DNA of 64,000 nt from Pseudoxanthomonas yeongjuensis (GCF_010093345.1 NZ_PDWT01000003.1:124001-188000); one strand, 5' to 3'. Positions 37,563 to 49,223 are shown, numbered from the stretch's first letter. The notes: generated from the sequence alone by a model not told the origin. A program made the numbers and translations.

Positions 37563-39188
37563 ATGGCATTCCGGACCCTGAAAATGACGCAGAACGGCCT
37601 TCTTTCCCGGCAAGCACGGCCCGCCGCTGCCGGTCCGGCGCCGACCGGGCAACGACTCTGGGCGCAGGCGCGGGCGCACATAGCGCAGCGCCGCTGGGAC
37701 GAGGCCACCCACGCCCTCGATGCGCTGCTGCGCAGCCAAGTCGAGGCCGTACCCGTGCTGCTCCTGCTGGCCAGCGTTTCCCTGGCGACCGGAAGCGTGC
37801 GCGACGCCGTCGCCCATCTGCAGCAAGCGGCTGCGTCGCTTGCGGACGACATCGACGCGATCGGCCGCGTCGCCCAGGCGCTTTCCCGGGTCGGTGAAAC
37901 CCGTGCCGCACACGCATGCCTGCTGCATCCGGAAATCGCACGCACCGCCAATGCACGGGCACTGCTCATGCTGGCGCACGTTTTCCAGGGCCTGGGGCAG
38001 CATGCGGAGGCCCTGGCGTTGATGGAACGCGCGCGCGGTCTCGGGCTGGACGGCGCGGATTTCCGCTACTTCCATGCGCTGCAGTTGCAGTTCAACGGGC
38101 GGATCGCCGAGGCCGAAGCGGAAATGGAGTCCTGCCTGGCGATGGGGCCCACCTTCGGCCGCGCATCGCTGACCCTGGCGCGCGTGCGCAGGCAGACGGT
38201 GGCCAGCAACCATGTCCGATTCATCCGCTCGCGGCTCGCGGCGGTGGAACAAGGAAGCGAAGACCACGCCGCCTTCGAGTTCGCCTTGCACAAGGAACTG
38301 GACGACCTGGGCCGATACGAGGAGGCGTGGTCCGCCTTGCAACGCGGCAATGAAGTCATGCGAAGCCGGCTTGGCCATGACCCGTCCACCGAACGCGCGA
38401 TCTTCGATGCGCTGGTCACGGGGTTCGACGCGGAGAGCGTTGCGGCGGAAGAGGCGACACCGGCAGGCCCCGTTCCGATCTTCATCGTGGGAATGCCCCG
38501 CTCGGGAACCACGTTGCTGGAACGCATCCTCGGCAATCACTCCATGGTCGCGCCTGCCGGCGAACTTGCGGATTTCCCGCGGCAACTGCGCTGGGCGGCC
38601 AACCTGCACGGCCATGCCCTGGTCGACCTGCCCTTGCTCGGGGCTTGTGCGCACCTGGACTTCCCGCTGCTCGGTCGTCGCTACCTGGAGCAGACCCGGT
38701 GGCGCGCGCAAGGCCGTCGCTTCTACGTGGACAAGTTGCCGCCCAATTTCATGCTCATCGGCTTCATCCGTCGCGCCTTGCCGCACGCCCGGATCCTGCA
38801 CATGGTCCGCGATCCGATGGATGTCTGTTTCTCCAACTACCGCGCACTGTTCGGCGACGCCTACGCCTACAGCTACGATCTGGAATCGCTTGGCCATCAC
38901 CATCGGCAATACCAGAGGCTCATGCAGCACTGGCATCGGACCCTGCCGGGCGCCGTGCTGGACGTCGACTACGACGAACTGGTGCGGGACACAGAATCGG
39001 CGGCCCGGAAGCTGCTTGGATTCTGCGGCCTTGCCTACGAACCGGCCTGCCTCGACACCACCGGCAACGAGTCCCCGGTCGCGACCCTGAGCAGCGCACA
39101 AGTGCGGATGCCCATCCACCAGCGATCACTGGGCGAATGGTGCCGCTATGAGCGCCAGCTCCAACCGCTACGGCACGCACTGGCTTAG
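37563..39188 (+). CDS. TPR-repeat sulfotransferase family protein
   Basis: This is a 541-residue protein. The N-terminal half (about 30-280) consists of helical tetratricopeptide-like repeats (RWDEATHALDALLRSQ, ARALLMLAHVFQGLGQHAEALALMERA). The C-terminal half is a sulfotransferase with the PAPS loop IFIVGMPRSGTTLLERIL (near residue 310) and the 3'-phosphate motif HMVRDPMDVCFSNY. There is no signal peptide, so it is cytoplasmic. The first ATG was used; an ATG at 37584 is in frame, and neither has a clear ribosome site. Its 3' end converges on the second TonB receptor gene. Such TPR-sulfotransferases frequently neighbour TonB receptors, but the acceptor is unknown. Confidence 0.9.
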   Translation: MAFRTLKMTQNGLLSRQARPAAAGPAPTGQRLWAQARAHIAQRRWDEATHALDALLRSQVEAVPVLLLLASVSLATGSVRDAVAHLQQAAASLADDIDAIGRVAQALSRVGETRAAHACLLHPEIARTANARALLMLAHVFQGLGQHAEALALMERARGLGLDGADFRYFHALQLQFNGRIAEAEAEMESCLAMGPTFGRASLTLARVRRQTVASNHVRFIRSRLAAVEQGSEDHAAFEFALHKELDDLGRYEEAWSALQRGNEVMRSRLGHDPSTERAIFDALVTGFDAESVAAEEATPAGPVPIFIVGMPRSGTTLLERILGNHSMVAPAGELADFPRQLRWAANLHGHALVDLPLLGACAHLDFPLLGRRYLEQTRWRAQGRRFYVDKLPPNFMLIGFIRRALPHARILHMVRDPMDVCFSNYRALFGDAYAYSYDLESLGHHHRQYQRLMQHWHRTLPGAVLDVDYDELVRDTESAARKLLGFCGLAYEPACLDTTGNESPVATLSSAQVRMPIHQRSLGEWCRYERQLQPLRHALA

Positions 39189-39206
39189 CATCGACCGCAA
39201 AAAAGC

Positions 39207-39231
39207 AATGGGCCGGCGAACCCGGCCCATT
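39207..39231. terminator. Bidirectional terminator
   Basis: AATGGGCCGG (39207-39216) pairs with CCGGCCCATT (39222-39231). T-rich ends occur on both sides (TCTTTTCC on plus; CTTTTTTGCGG on minus), fitting its place between two converging genes. Confidence 0.85.
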
Positions 39232-39248
39232 CTTTTCCCGGGTCGCCG

Positions 39249-42071
39249 CTAGTTCGTGCCGAAATCGATCCGGTACTGCAGCCAGAAGGCACGACCATAG
39301 CCGTTGTAGGCGAAGATGTTGTAGAACGGCGGCGCGAAACCCTGCGAGCCGTCGTAGGTGCGGTCGAACGGCGGCCGGGTGTTGAGCACGTTGTTGACCG
39401 TCAGGCTGAGCGCGCTCTTCTCGCTCAGGTCGTAACTCAAGCTCACGTTGTAGAGCATGTGCGGGCCGACGCGGCCTTGCGAGGTTCCCGGGGTGGTGTC
39501 GACGCCAAACTGCGCGGCGTAGTTGGGCAGGGAACCGTAGCGGATTCCATGCACATTGGCCGACCAGTCGCCCTTCTCCCAGCTGATGTCTCCGGTGAGC
39601 ACGGTCTTGAATTCGGCGCTCAAGGCCTGCGCTGGCGACAGCAGATCGGTTTCCGGATCGCCCGGGAAGGTCACGGTGGTATGGTCCAGGGTGACGTTGT
39701 AGTCCAGGCCGAAGCCGAATTCGCCCCAACGACCCCAGTCGAAGCGCGCGCTGCCACCGGCGGTGATGCCGCTGATCTGTTCCTCGGCGATGTTGATCGC
39801 CTTGATCGTGACCAGTTGCACCGCTTCGCTCAGCAGCGGATTGGCATTGAGGGGGCCGCGTTGCACGCGCGACAGCACGTCGATGCAGGTGGGCGAATCG
39901 ATGTCGAGCCGACCCTGCCGGCATTCGTTCTCGTCGAACAGCGTGCGCGAGAACGATTGCGGCAGAACCTCGTCCTCGATCTTGACGTTGTAGTAGTCGG
40001 CACGAAGCGTGTAGCGCTCGTTCGGCGACCAGACGAAACCGAAGCCATAGGACTTGGCGTTGATCGATTTCAGGTCCGGGTTGGCTACCTGCACGCCCTC
40101 CAGCGACTGCCCGTCGAAATCGCAGGGCTCGCCGGGCTCGCCGTATTCTTCGCACTTGTAGTAGTCGGTCTGCTGCGAGAAGAAGCCGTTACCCCCGGTG
40201 AATACATAGCCCATGTCCGGTGCGCGGAACGCGGTGGCGTAGTTGCCGCGGATCAGCAGACTGTCGATCGGACGGAACTCCAGGCCGATCTTGTAGGTGG
40301 CCTTGGCGTCGGAACCCGCGCGGATGTTCTTGTAGGAATCGTAGCGCGTCGACAGGTTGGCGCTGAGCGTCTTCAGCAGCGGAATGTTGAACTCCACGCC
40401 GACCGCGCGGTTGGCGCGGCTGCCTTTCCCGCTGGTGCCGCTGAGGCCGAAGAAATCGTCCCCGCTCACGCCCGGATCGACCGGGTTGTCCCAGTTCTGG
40501 TAGCCGAACTGGACCACGCCCGCCACGCCGACGGAGCCCGCAGGCAACTGGAACAGGTCGGCATTGGTCAACTGCAGGTTGAGGTTGTGGGTCCAGGTGG
40601 AGGACGTGTTCTTGATATTGCCCGAGAACGCACGGAACTGCGCCGGCGTTATCGATTGGTAGAACGCGGACTTGTTCGGCTCGTAGACCGGATAACCGTA
40701 GTAGGTCCCCAGTTGCGGCCCCAGGAACTGGTCCTGGAAGAACGCATCCATTTCGTCCACCAGCGGCCATAGCTGGTCCGACTTCACTTCGTAGCCGGAG
40801 CGGCTGTAGTAGGCGTCGTAATCCCAACGGGAATCGGCGATGGTGCCGTTGACGCCCACCGCGAAGTTGTAGGAACGCGACTTGGTGGTGTAGTTGGTGA
40901 TGCCTTGCTCTTCCGGCGAGAAGATGTGCTGGTAGGTTTCCAGCGTCTGCTCGGTCTGGTTCCAGATATAGCCGCCGGTGTTGTCGTTGTAGTTCGGTAT
41001 CCAGAAACGGGAGCCGGAATCGTTCTTCGCCGTGTTCTGTCCGTACAGCACGCTGGCATAAAGGTTGGCGTCGTCGTTCAGGCGGTAGGTCGAATTGAAG
41101 TACGCCGAAACTCCGCTTTCCTCGTTCAGCAGCGTGGCGTAGCCGGGCTGGGCGCGGCTGCCGCAGAAGAAGCCGCGGCCGGGCCGGAAATCGCGGATGG
41201 TGGTGCCGTCGAAGTTGTCGGCGACGTTGTCGCAAGCCGTACCCGGGTCGTCGTACTGGTTGGTGAAGCCGTTGAGGATGATGAATGTGCGGCTGGCATA
41301 GCGCAGGTCCGGGTTCGGATTGTCGTCCGTCGTGTCGGTGAAGTCGCGCTGCCGCATGTAGATCGGTTTCTGGTGGCTGTATTGCAGGCCATAGGTGATG
41401 TCCAGGTCGTCCCAGGCCTTGCCGCCGGTCAACTGCAGGCGCTCGTTGTCGCCGCCGCCGTCGGAATAGCCGCCGACGCGCGCGTCCAGCTGCATCCCGT
41501 CCAGGCGCTTCTTGAGGATGATGTTGACCACGCCGGCGATCGCCGCCGACCCGTAGATCGAGGATTGGTTGCCGGGCAGGATCTCGATGCGTTCCACCAT
41601 CGCGGTGGGAATGCTGGTCAGGTCGGTGAAGTTGCTCTGGCCGTTGTACAGCAGCGGATAGTCGGCCAACGGCCGTCCATCCATCAGGATCAGGGTGAAG
41701 CTGGGCGACAGGCCGAGCAGGCTGATGGTCGTCGCGTTGGACGTGAAGCTGCCCGCGTACTGGTTGTCCTGCACGGCGCCGGTCGCCAGCGGCTGCGCGC
41801 GCAGCACGTCGGATACGTTGCGGAAACCCTGTTTCTGGATGTCCTCCGAGGTGATCACGATCACCGGCGATGCGGTCTCCACCTGCGAGCGCGGGATGCG
41901 CGAGCCGGTTACCAGGACGCGATCCAGTTCTGCAACGTCCGGATCCTTCCCTTCGTCACGCGCGGGATCCTGGGAAGTGGCGGGCTCCGCTTCCTGCGCC
42001 TTGGCGATCTGCATCGTCAGCGGAAGCGCGAGCGCCGCACATATTGCGGTAGCCAGAATCTTTCGGTCCAT
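39249..42071 (-). CDS. TonB-dependent outer-membrane receptor
   Basis: The 940-residue receptor has a signal peptide ending at AKAQ (residues 23-26), a TonB-box-like LDRVLVTGS and a plug domain (ITSEDIQKQGFRNVSDVLRAQ, SPSFTLILMDGRPLADYP, VERIEILPGNQSSIYGSAAIAGVVNIILKK). The long barrel ends AFWLQYRIDFGTN. It is related in layout to the receptor at 30941 but clearly distinct in sequence. Extracellular cysteine pairs are present. It is convergent with the TPR-sulfotransferase gene. The substrate is unknown. Confidence 0.94.
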   Translation of the reverse strand: MDRKILATAICAALALPLTMQIAKAQEAEPATSQDPARDEGKDPDVAELDRVLVTGSRIPRSQVETASPVIVITSEDIQKQGFRNVSDVLRAQPLATGAVQDNQYAGSFTSNATTISLLGLSPSFTLILMDGRPLADYPLLYNGQSNFTDLTSIPTAMVERIEILPGNQSSIYGSAAIAGVVNIILKKRLDGMQLDARVGGYSDGGGDNERLQLTGGKAWDDLDITYGLQYSHQKPIYMRQRDFTDTTDDNPNPDLRYASRTFIILNGFTNQYDDPGTACDNVADNFDGTTIRDFRPGRGFFCGSRAQPGYATLLNEESGVSAYFNSTYRLNDDANLYASVLYGQNTAKNDSGSRFWIPNYNDNTGGYIWNQTEQTLETYQHIFSPEEQGITNYTTKSRSYNFAVGVNGTIADSRWDYDAYYSRSGYEVKSDQLWPLVDEMDAFFQDQFLGPQLGTYYGYPVYEPNKSAFYQSITPAQFRAFSGNIKNTSSTWTHNLNLQLTNADLFQLPAGSVGVAGVVQFGYQNWDNPVDPGVSGDDFFGLSGTSGKGSRANRAVGVEFNIPLLKTLSANLSTRYDSYKNIRAGSDAKATYKIGLEFRPIDSLLIRGNYATAFRAPDMGYVFTGGNGFFSQQTDYYKCEEYGEPGEPCDFDGQSLEGVQVANPDLKSINAKSYGFGFVWSPNERYTLRADYYNVKIEDEVLPQSFSRTLFDENECRQGRLDIDSPTCIDVLSRVQRGPLNANPLLSEAVQLVTIKAINIAEEQISGITAGGSARFDWGRWGEFGFGLDYNVTLDHTTVTFPGDPETDLLSPAQALSAEFKTVLTGDISWEKGDWSANVHGIRYGSLPNYAAQFGVDTTPGTSQGRVGPHMLYNVSLSYDLSEKSALSLTVNNVLNTRPPFDRTYDGSQGFAPPFYNIFAYNGYGRAFWLQYRIDFGTN

Positions 42072-42307
42072 CTATTTCCCCTTTGCTATCGAACGGCATC
42101 GCATTCCGCGAGAGTCCGTACGATGACATCCGGGCCGGGGCCGCATTTGATGGGGATTGCTGTCGTGATTGACGGATGTTGGCGTTATACATCGGCTACC
42201 CGATACGCGCAGTAATGCTTCGGCCGGTTTTCCTGGCGACAGCAAAGCGGGCTCCCAGGACTTTTACATGCTTGCCCAATCAGCGGCATCGCATCGTGCC
42301 AGTGCGG

Positions 42308-43003
42308 TTATTTCTGGTCGGCGTCCCTTGAGGCCCTGCGCAACGTCGTCAGCCCGATCAGCCGCGATACCACCAGCGCGATGTACATGACCCCGGCGAA
42401 CGATTCCAGCATCACCAGCGCGCGCGCCTGCGGCAGCACCGGCACGATATCGCTCAGGCCGACGCTGGAAAGCACGCTGAAGCTGAGGAACAGCAATTCC
42501 ACCCAGCTGCGCGGATCCTGCGGAGCGACCGCGGCGATGAAGCTGCCCGGATACCACTGCTGGCACACCGAGAAGCAGAATGCGAACGCCCACGCCAGCA
42601 GGGTGAAGGTCGCTCCCGCGGCGAACAGTTCGTCGCTGGTGACCTTGTGGTCGTCGAGCATGTATCGGGTCAGGCTGGCGGCGGTATAGAAATACAGCGC
42701 GCCTTCCAGCAGGTGCGCATAGACCAGCAGGCCCGGATATTCCGCCCATACCGATAGCAGCGACAACCCCACCGCGGGGATCGCCAGGCACCACGCGATC
42801 CAGTTGATCGACCGGCTGCGGTTGACCACCCACAACGCCAGCGCCAACACCACGATGCCGAAGGCGCCGAACATCGCGCGCCCGGCATCGGTGTTTTCCA
42901 TCGCCGGGTACAACAGCACGCCCAACAGCTGCACCGCCAGCAGGAACGCAGACGGATGACGGCGTGCGGTGACCAGCCATTTCAATCGGGTGTACAGGGC
43001 CAT
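42308..43003 (-). CDS. Ion-channel-fold membrane protein with unusual selectivity filter
   Basis: The 231-residue protein has about six helices. The C-terminal part has the pore layout of two-helix potassium channels: a helix, then LLFLSFSVLSSVGLSDIVPV, then a last helix LVMLESFAGVMYIALVVSRL. The filter reads SVGLSD where potassium channels have TVGYGD, so ion selectivity is doubtful. No cytoplasmic regulatory domain follows. It is monocistronic, upstream of the receptor gene on the same strand but 236 bases away. Confidence 0.85.
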   Translation of the reverse strand: MALYTRLKWLVTARRHPSAFLLAVQLLGVLLYPAMENTDAGRAMFGAFGIVVLALALWVVNRSRSINWIAWCLAIPAVGLSLLSVWAEYPGLLVYAHLLEGALYFYTAASLTRYMLDDHKVTSDELFAAGATFTLLAWAFAFCFSVCQQWYPGSFIAAVAPQDPRSWVELLFLSFSVLSSVGLSDIVPVLPQARALVMLESFAGVMYIALVVSRLIGLTTLRRASRDADQK

Positions 43004-43120
43004 CCGCAGGTTCCCGCCATTGCCAGGCGGCAGTAGACCATGCGCACGCGCAAGTTCAAACCGTGCGCCGGCCTGCGGTGGACCGGGAACGCGCCCGCAA
43101 CGGACTTCGCGACGCCAGGA

Positions 43121-43705
43121 TCAGGGCGTCGAAGCGGACGCACGGTAGGGGAAGCGCGCGAAGATCTCGGCCACCGCCGAATCGATCCGCGCCCCACGCT
43201 CTTCCGGCTTGACCTTCGATACCCGGCCTACCGCGATGCCTTCCCACACCAGCCTGTTCTTCGCCCGGTCGACCAGGTCCACGTTCAAGGTGCCTTCCGT
43301 GTACTGGCGCACATCGGTCCGGTCGCGCCAGTACGGCACCGCGAAATAGCTGCGCGCGCGGTAGCTGTAGTAGTAGTTGTAGTCGACGGTGGGAATGGAG
43401 GTGACGTCGGTCTTCTCCTGCATATAGGCGTTGAGGTTCACCCACAGGTCCGGCTGCCCGGCGCTGAAGACGTAACCGCGCGATTCCATCTGCGCGCGCG
43501 CCGCCGCCTTGATGCGGTCGGTGGTGGGGGTGGCATAGCCTTCCTTCTCCAGTGCCAGGGGCGCATAGAAGCCGAAAGTGCGGTAACGACCGAAATCCGC
43601 TTCCGGGTCGACCTCGCTGCTGATCTTCGGGCCGGTCGCGCAACCGGCGAGCGCCAGCACCAACAATCCCATTGCCTGGATGGCGAAACGTCTTGAAAGC
43701 TGCAT
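43121..43705 (-). CDS. DUF4136 lipoprotein
   Basis: The 194-residue protein has a lipoprotein signal (VLALAGCATG, lipid cysteine C22) and a DUF4136 domain (DFGRYRTFGFY, GYVFSAGQPDLWVNLNAY, TLNVDLVDRAKNRLVWEG). It should be anchored in the outer or inner membrane on the periplasmic side. Function is unknown. GGGAG precedes the ATG. It is separated from thiC by a hairpin and has no operon partner. Confidence 0.88.
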   Translation of the reverse strand: MQLSRRFAIQAMGLLVLALAGCATGPKISSEVDPEADFGRYRTFGFYAPLALEKEGYATPTTDRIKAAARAQMESRGYVFSAGQPDLWVNLNAYMQEKTDVTSIPTVDYNYYYSYRARSYFAVPYWRDRTDVRQYTEGTLNVDLVDRAKNRLVWEGIAVGRVSKVKPEERGARIDSAVAEIFARFPYRASASTP

Positions 43706-43798
43706 GGCCTGTCTCCCATTATCCGAAGTGGTGTTTCATGGCGGGCCTGAACCTACCACCGGTCCATTCGCCCCTGGTGAAAACAGGTACGGAGAAGA

Positions 43799-43827
43799 CC
43801 GGGGAAGGGTCGCAACCCCTTCCCCGG
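43799..43827 (-). terminator. Hairpin terminator after thiC
   Basis: CCGGGGAAGGG (43799-43809) pairs with CCCTTCCCCGG (43817-43827) just beyond the thiC stop. The following minus-strand sequence is only moderately T-rich (TCTTCTCC). Confidence 0.65.
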
Positions 43828-43833
43828 CCGTGT

Positions 43834-45825
<1,992 letters not shown>

Positions 45826-45833
45826 TCATCCTG

Positions 45834-45920
45834 CGAAGCTTCCCTACGCCGGTCTTAACCGGATCAGGTTCGAAGGGTCTGTCTCAATCCCCGGCCAAGG
45901 CCGGCGATACCCCCGCTTCG
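45834..45920 (-). promoter_or_regulatory. TPP riboswitch (THI element) of thiC
   Basis: Read on the minus strand, the leader contains the conserved aptamer blocks GGGGGTATC, TTGAGACAGACCC, CGAACCTGATCCGGTTAAGACCGG and GCGTAGGGAAGC. P1 is formed by CGAAGC and GCTTCG at the two ends. The aptamer binds thiamine pyrophosphate and should lower thiC expression when TPP is ample. How the signal is passed on is unclear because a GTAG palindrome fills most of the space before the start codon. Confidence 0.93.
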
Positions 45921-45927
45921 GGACGAA

Positions 45928-47811
45928 TTAGAACACACCCCACAATGGAGTGTCGGAGCCGGGGCGCGCCGGCTCGCCGTCCAGCAGCGTCTTGTCGCGT
46001 ACCGCGCCCTTGTCGGCGCTGGTGGCCAGCAGGGCATAGGCCTTGAGTGCGGTGGTGACCTTGCGCGGGCGCGGCTCGGCCGGCTTCCAGCCCCTGACGT
46101 CCTGCTCGGCACGACGTGCGGCCAGTTCCTCACCGGAGACCAGCAGGTTGATCGAGCGCTGCGGGATGTCGATCAGGATCCGGTCGCCTTCGCGGACCAG
46201 GCCGATCGCCCCGCCCGCGGCGGCCTCCGGTGAGGCATGCCCGATCGAAAGACCCGATGTGCCGCCGGAGAAGCGCCCGTCGGTCAGCAGCGCGCATTGC
46301 TTGCCCAGGCCTTTGGATTTCAGGTAACTGGTCGGGTACAGCATCTCCTGCATGCCCGGACCGCCCTTGGGCCCTTCATAGCGGATCACCACGATATCGC
46401 CGGCGACCACTTCATTGGCAAGGATGCCCTTCACCGCCGCATCCTGGCTCTCGAACACCTTGGCGTTGCCTTCGAACACATGGATGGATTCGTCCACGCC
46501 CGCGGTCTTCACCACGCAACCATCGACGGCGAGATTGCCGTACAGCACGGCCAGGCCGCCTTCCTGCGAATAGGCGTGTTCGACATCGCGGATGCAGCCG
46601 TTGCTGCGGTCGGTGTCCAGCGTCGGCCAACGCGTGGCCTGGCTGAAGGCCACCTGCGTCGGGATGCCGCCCGGTCCCGCCTTGAAGAAAGTGTGCACCG
46701 CTTCGTCCTCGGTCCGGGTCACGTCCCACTGCGCGATGCCATCAGCCAGCGTCTTGCCGTGCACCGTCGGCACCCCGGTGTGCAGCAGCCCGCCGCGCGA
46801 CAGCTCGCCGAGGATCGAGAAGATGCCGCCGGCGCGATGCACGTCTTCCATGTGGTACTTCTGGATGTTCGGCGCCACCTTGCACAGCTGCGGCACCTTG
46901 CGCGACAGCCGGTCGATGTCGCGCAGGTCGAAGGCGACCTCGCCCTCCTGCGCGGCAGCGAGCAGGTGCAGGATGGTGTTGGTGGAACCGCCCATGGCGA
47001 TGTCCAGGGTCATCGCATTCTCGAAGGCCTCGAAACTGGCGATGGAGCGCGGCAGCGCCGAGGCATCCTCGCTGCCATACCAGCGATGGCACAGTTCGAC
47101 CACCAGCCGGCCCGCGCGCAGGAACAGTTGTTCGCGATCGGCATGCGTGGCCAGCGTGGACCCATTGCCCGGTAAGGCCAGGCCCAGCGCTTCGGTCAGG
47201 CAGTTCATCGAATTGGCGGTGAACATGCCCGAGCACGAGCCGCAGGTCGGACAGGCGCTGCGTTCGTATTCGGCTACTTTCGCGTCGGACGAGTTCTCGT
47301 CGGCGGCCACCACCATCGCATCGACCAGGTCCAGTCCGTGTTCCGAGAGTCTGGTCTTGCCCGCTTCCATCGGCCCGCCGGAAACGAACACGGTGGGGAT
47401 GTTCAAGCGCAGCGCGGCCATCAGCATGCCCGGGGTGATCTTGTCGCAATTGGAGATGCATACCAGCGCGTCGGCGCAATGCGCATTGACCATGTACTCG
47501 ACCGAGTCGGCGATGATCTCGCGGCTGGGCAGCGAATACAGCATGCCGTCGTGGCCCATGGCGATGCCGTCGTCCACGGCGATGGTGTTGAACTCCTTGG
47601 CCACGCCGCCGACGCGCTCGATTTCGCGCGCGACCAGCTGCCCCAGGTCCTTGAGGTGCACGTGCCCCGGCACGAACTGGGTGAACGAATTGGCGATGGC
47701 GACGATGGGCTTGTGGAAATCCTCGTCCTTCATGCCGGTGGCGCGCCACAGTGCGCGGGCGCCGGCCATGTTGCGGCCGTGGGTGGAAGTGCGGGAACGA
47801 TAGTCGGGCAT
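45928..47811 (-). CDS. ilvD: Dihydroxy-acid dehydratase
   Basis: IlvD dehydrates the dihydroxy acids made by IlvC to the keto acids of valine and isoleucine. The 627 residues show [18 protein letters not shown] at the N-terminus, [28 protein letters not shown] (iron-sulfur cysteines) and [13 protein letters not shown]. The ATG at 47811 matches family starts ([14 protein letters not shown]); an ATG four codons upstream at 47823 is possible. It is transcribed away from ilvC, and its stop lies directly before the thiC riboswitch. Confidence 0.97.
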   Translation of the reverse strand: MPDYRSRTSTHGRNMAGARALWRATGMKDEDFHKPIVAIANSFTQFVPGHVHLKDLGQLVAREIERVGGVAKEFNTIAVDDGIAMGHDGMLYSLPSREIIADSVEYMVNAHCADALVCISNCDKITPGMLMAALRLNIPTVFVSGGPMEAGKTRLSEHGLDLVDAMVVAADENSSDAKVAEYERSACPTCGSCSGMFTANSMNCLTEALGLALPGNGSTLATHADREQLFLRAGRLVVELCHRWYGSEDASALPRSIASFEAFENAMTLDIAMGGSTNTILHLLAAAQEGEVAFDLRDIDRLSRKVPQLCKVAPNIQKYHMEDVHRAGGIFSILGELSRGGLLHTGVPTVHGKTLADGIAQWDVTRTEDEAVHTFFKAGPGGIPTQVAFSQATRWPTLDTDRSNGCIRDVEHAYSQEGGLAVLYGNLAVDGCVVKTAGVDESIHVFEGNAKVFESQDAAVKGILANEVVAGDIVVIRYEGPKGGPGMQEMLYPTSYLKSKGLGKQCALLTDGRFSGGTSGLSIGHASPEAAAGGAIGLVREGDRILIDIPQRSINLLVSGEELAARRAEQDVRGWKPAEPRPRKVTTALKAYALLATSADKGAVRDKTLLDGEPARPGSDTPLWGVF

Positions 47812-47925
47812 GCGGGTATGCAAAGGGATCGCGAGTGGGGACGTCGATTCTGCGGCGTTTCCAATGTTTCAGTTGCAACTATATTTCCGTTCGCCATCCA
47901 TTCGTCGATGTTGGCGCGGAGGCGC

Positions 47926-47931
47926 TTGACA
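47926..47931 (+). promoter_or_regulatory. Candidate -35 element of the ilv-leu promoter
   Basis: TTGACA is a perfect -35 hexamer. A weak -10 would lie in TTTCTCTAC (47949-47957), giving a start near 47963 and an mRNA leader of about 240 bases before ilvC. The rest of 47824-48200 holds the ilvD promoter, the leader peptide and the attenuator. Confidence 0.5.
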
Positions 47932-47985
47932 ATGCTCATTGGCGCATGTTTCTCTACACCCATGCTGCAACGCCACATGCCCCCG

Positions 47986-48081
47986 ATGACCGACACGACT
48001 GCGCCCCACGGCGCGGCGGCCTCGCTCCTCGTACTCGTACTTATTACCTCGCCAACAGGTGCGGGACGAACCGGCGCGTAA
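47986..48081 (+). CDS. ilvL: ilv leader peptide (attenuator ORF)
   Basis: A 31-codon frame contains the run Leu-Leu-Val-Leu-Val-Leu-Ile (CTC CTC GTA CTC GTA CTT ATT, 48025-48045), exactly the amino acids made by the downstream operon. GTA, CTT and ATT are otherwise rarely used in this GC-rich genome, which would sharpen stalling. The frame ends with TAA at 48079-48081, 27 bases before the terminator stem. In-frame ATGs at 47962 and 47977 are alternative starts; no ribosome site settles the choice. Known ilv and leu leader peptides work by ribosome stalling at such codons. Confidence 0.75.
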   Translation: MTDTTAPHGAAASLLVLVLITSPTGAGRTGA

Positions 48082-48108
48082 GCAGAAAAGCTCGCCAGAT
48101 TCGCAAAA

Positions 48109-48136
48109 CCCCGCACTGAGAAGTGCGGGGTTTTTT
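48109..48136 (+). terminator. ilv attenuator terminator
   Basis: CCCCGCACT (48109-48117) and AGTGCGGGG (48122-48130) form a perfect 9-bp stem around GAGA, followed by six T. A competing pairing exists: GTGCGGG (48059-48065), inside the leader ORF after the Leu/Val/Ile run, is complementary to CCCGCAC (48110-48116). That pairing would break the terminator when the ribosome stalls. Confidence 0.88.
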
Positions 48137-48200
48137 GTTTTCGGACCTTTCAAACACGTTCTCCAGCCCTTCCCTTCAACCTTCCATGGAATCCAGCGCA

Positions 48201-49223
48201 ATGACCACCAGCACCCTTCCCAACACCAAGATCGCCATCGTCGGCTACGGCAGCCAAGGCCGCGCGCATGCGCTGAACCTGCGCGAATCCGGTTTCGACG
48301 TCACCGTCGGCCTGCGCCCGGGCGGCCCGACCACGGCCAAGGCACAAGCCGATGGCTTCGTGGTGAAGACGCCGGCTGAAGCGGTCAAGGACGCCGACCT
48401 GGTCGCGGTGCTGACGCCCGACATGGTCCAGCGCAAGCTTTACGACGAGGTATTGAAGGACAACCTGAAGCCCGGCGCCTGCCTGCTGTTCGCGCATGGC
48501 CTGAACGTGCATTTCGACCTGATCAAGCCGCGCGAGGACATCGACGTCGTACTGGTGGCGCCGAAAGGCCCGGGCGCGCTGGTCCGCCGCGAATACGAGA
48601 TCGGCCGCGGCGTGCCCTGCATCTATGCCGTGCACCAGGACAAGAGCGGCAATGCCGAAGCGCTGGCCCTGGCCTACGCCGCCGGCCTGGGCGGCGCGCG
48701 CGCCAACATCATCAAGACCACCTTCAAGGAAGAGACCGAGACCGACCTGTTCGGCGAGCAGGCCGTGCTCTGCGGCGGCGCTTCGTCGCTGGTCCAGGCC
48801 GGTTTCGAGACCCTGGTGGAAGCCGGCTACCAGCCGGAGATCGCTTATTACGAAGTGCTGCACGAACTGAAGCTGATCGTCGACCTGTTCTACGAAGGCG
48901 GCATCACCCGCATGCTGGAGTTCATCTCCGAGACCGCGCAGTACGGCGACTACGTCAGTGGCCCGCGGGTGATCGACGCGGCGACCAAGGCGCGGATGAA
49001 GGACATCCTGACCGACATCCAGGACGGCACGTTCACCAGGAACTGGATCGCCGAATACGAAGCCGGCCTGCCCAACTACAACCGCTTCAAGAAAGCCGAC
49101 ATGGAGCATCCGATCGAAGTCGTGGGCAAGAAGCTGCGCGCCAAGATGGTGTGGCTGTCGGCCAACGCCGCGCAGCCGGATGCGGACGACGCCACTTCAA
49201 CCGCAAAGGCCGCCGCTGCATGA
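48201..49223 (+). CDS. ilvC: Ketol-acid reductoisomerase (class I)
   Basis: IlvC isomerises and reduces acetolactate and acetohydroxybutyrate with NADPH. The 340 residues show the Rossmann [13 protein letters not shown], the cofactor loop [24 protein letters not shown] and the knotted C-terminal domain with [28 protein letters not shown]. The ATG at 48201 gives the Xanthomonad-type N-terminus and has GGAA about nine bases upstream; an ATG at 48186 is in frame. It is the first structural gene behind the attenuator, and its stop overlaps the next ATG. Confidence 0.97.
   Translation: MTTSTLPNTKIAIVGYGSQGRAHALNLRESGFDVTVGLRPGGPTTAKAQADGFVVKTPAEAVKDADLVAVLTPDMVQRKLYDEVLKDNLKPGACLLFAHGLNVHFDLIKPREDIDVVLVAPKGPGALVRREYEIGRGVPCIYAVHQDKSGNAEALALAYAAGLGGARANIIKTTFKEETETDLFGEQAVLCGGASSLVQAGFETLVEAGYQPEIAYYEVLHELKLIVDLFYEGGITRMLEFISETAQYGDYVSGPRVIDAATKARMKDILTDIQDGTFTRNWIAEYEAGLPNYNRFKKADMEHPIEVVGKKLRAKMVWLSANAAQPDADDATSTAKAAAA

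Noticed and set aside
37237-37581. Open frame upstream of the TPR-sulfotransferase gene
   Set aside because: No ribosome site, poor codon pattern, overlaps a terminator and the next gene.
47338-48081. 247-codon frame ending at the leader peptide stop
   Set aside because: It runs antisense to ilvD; only the last about 31 codons, after the candidate promoter, behave like a leader ORF.
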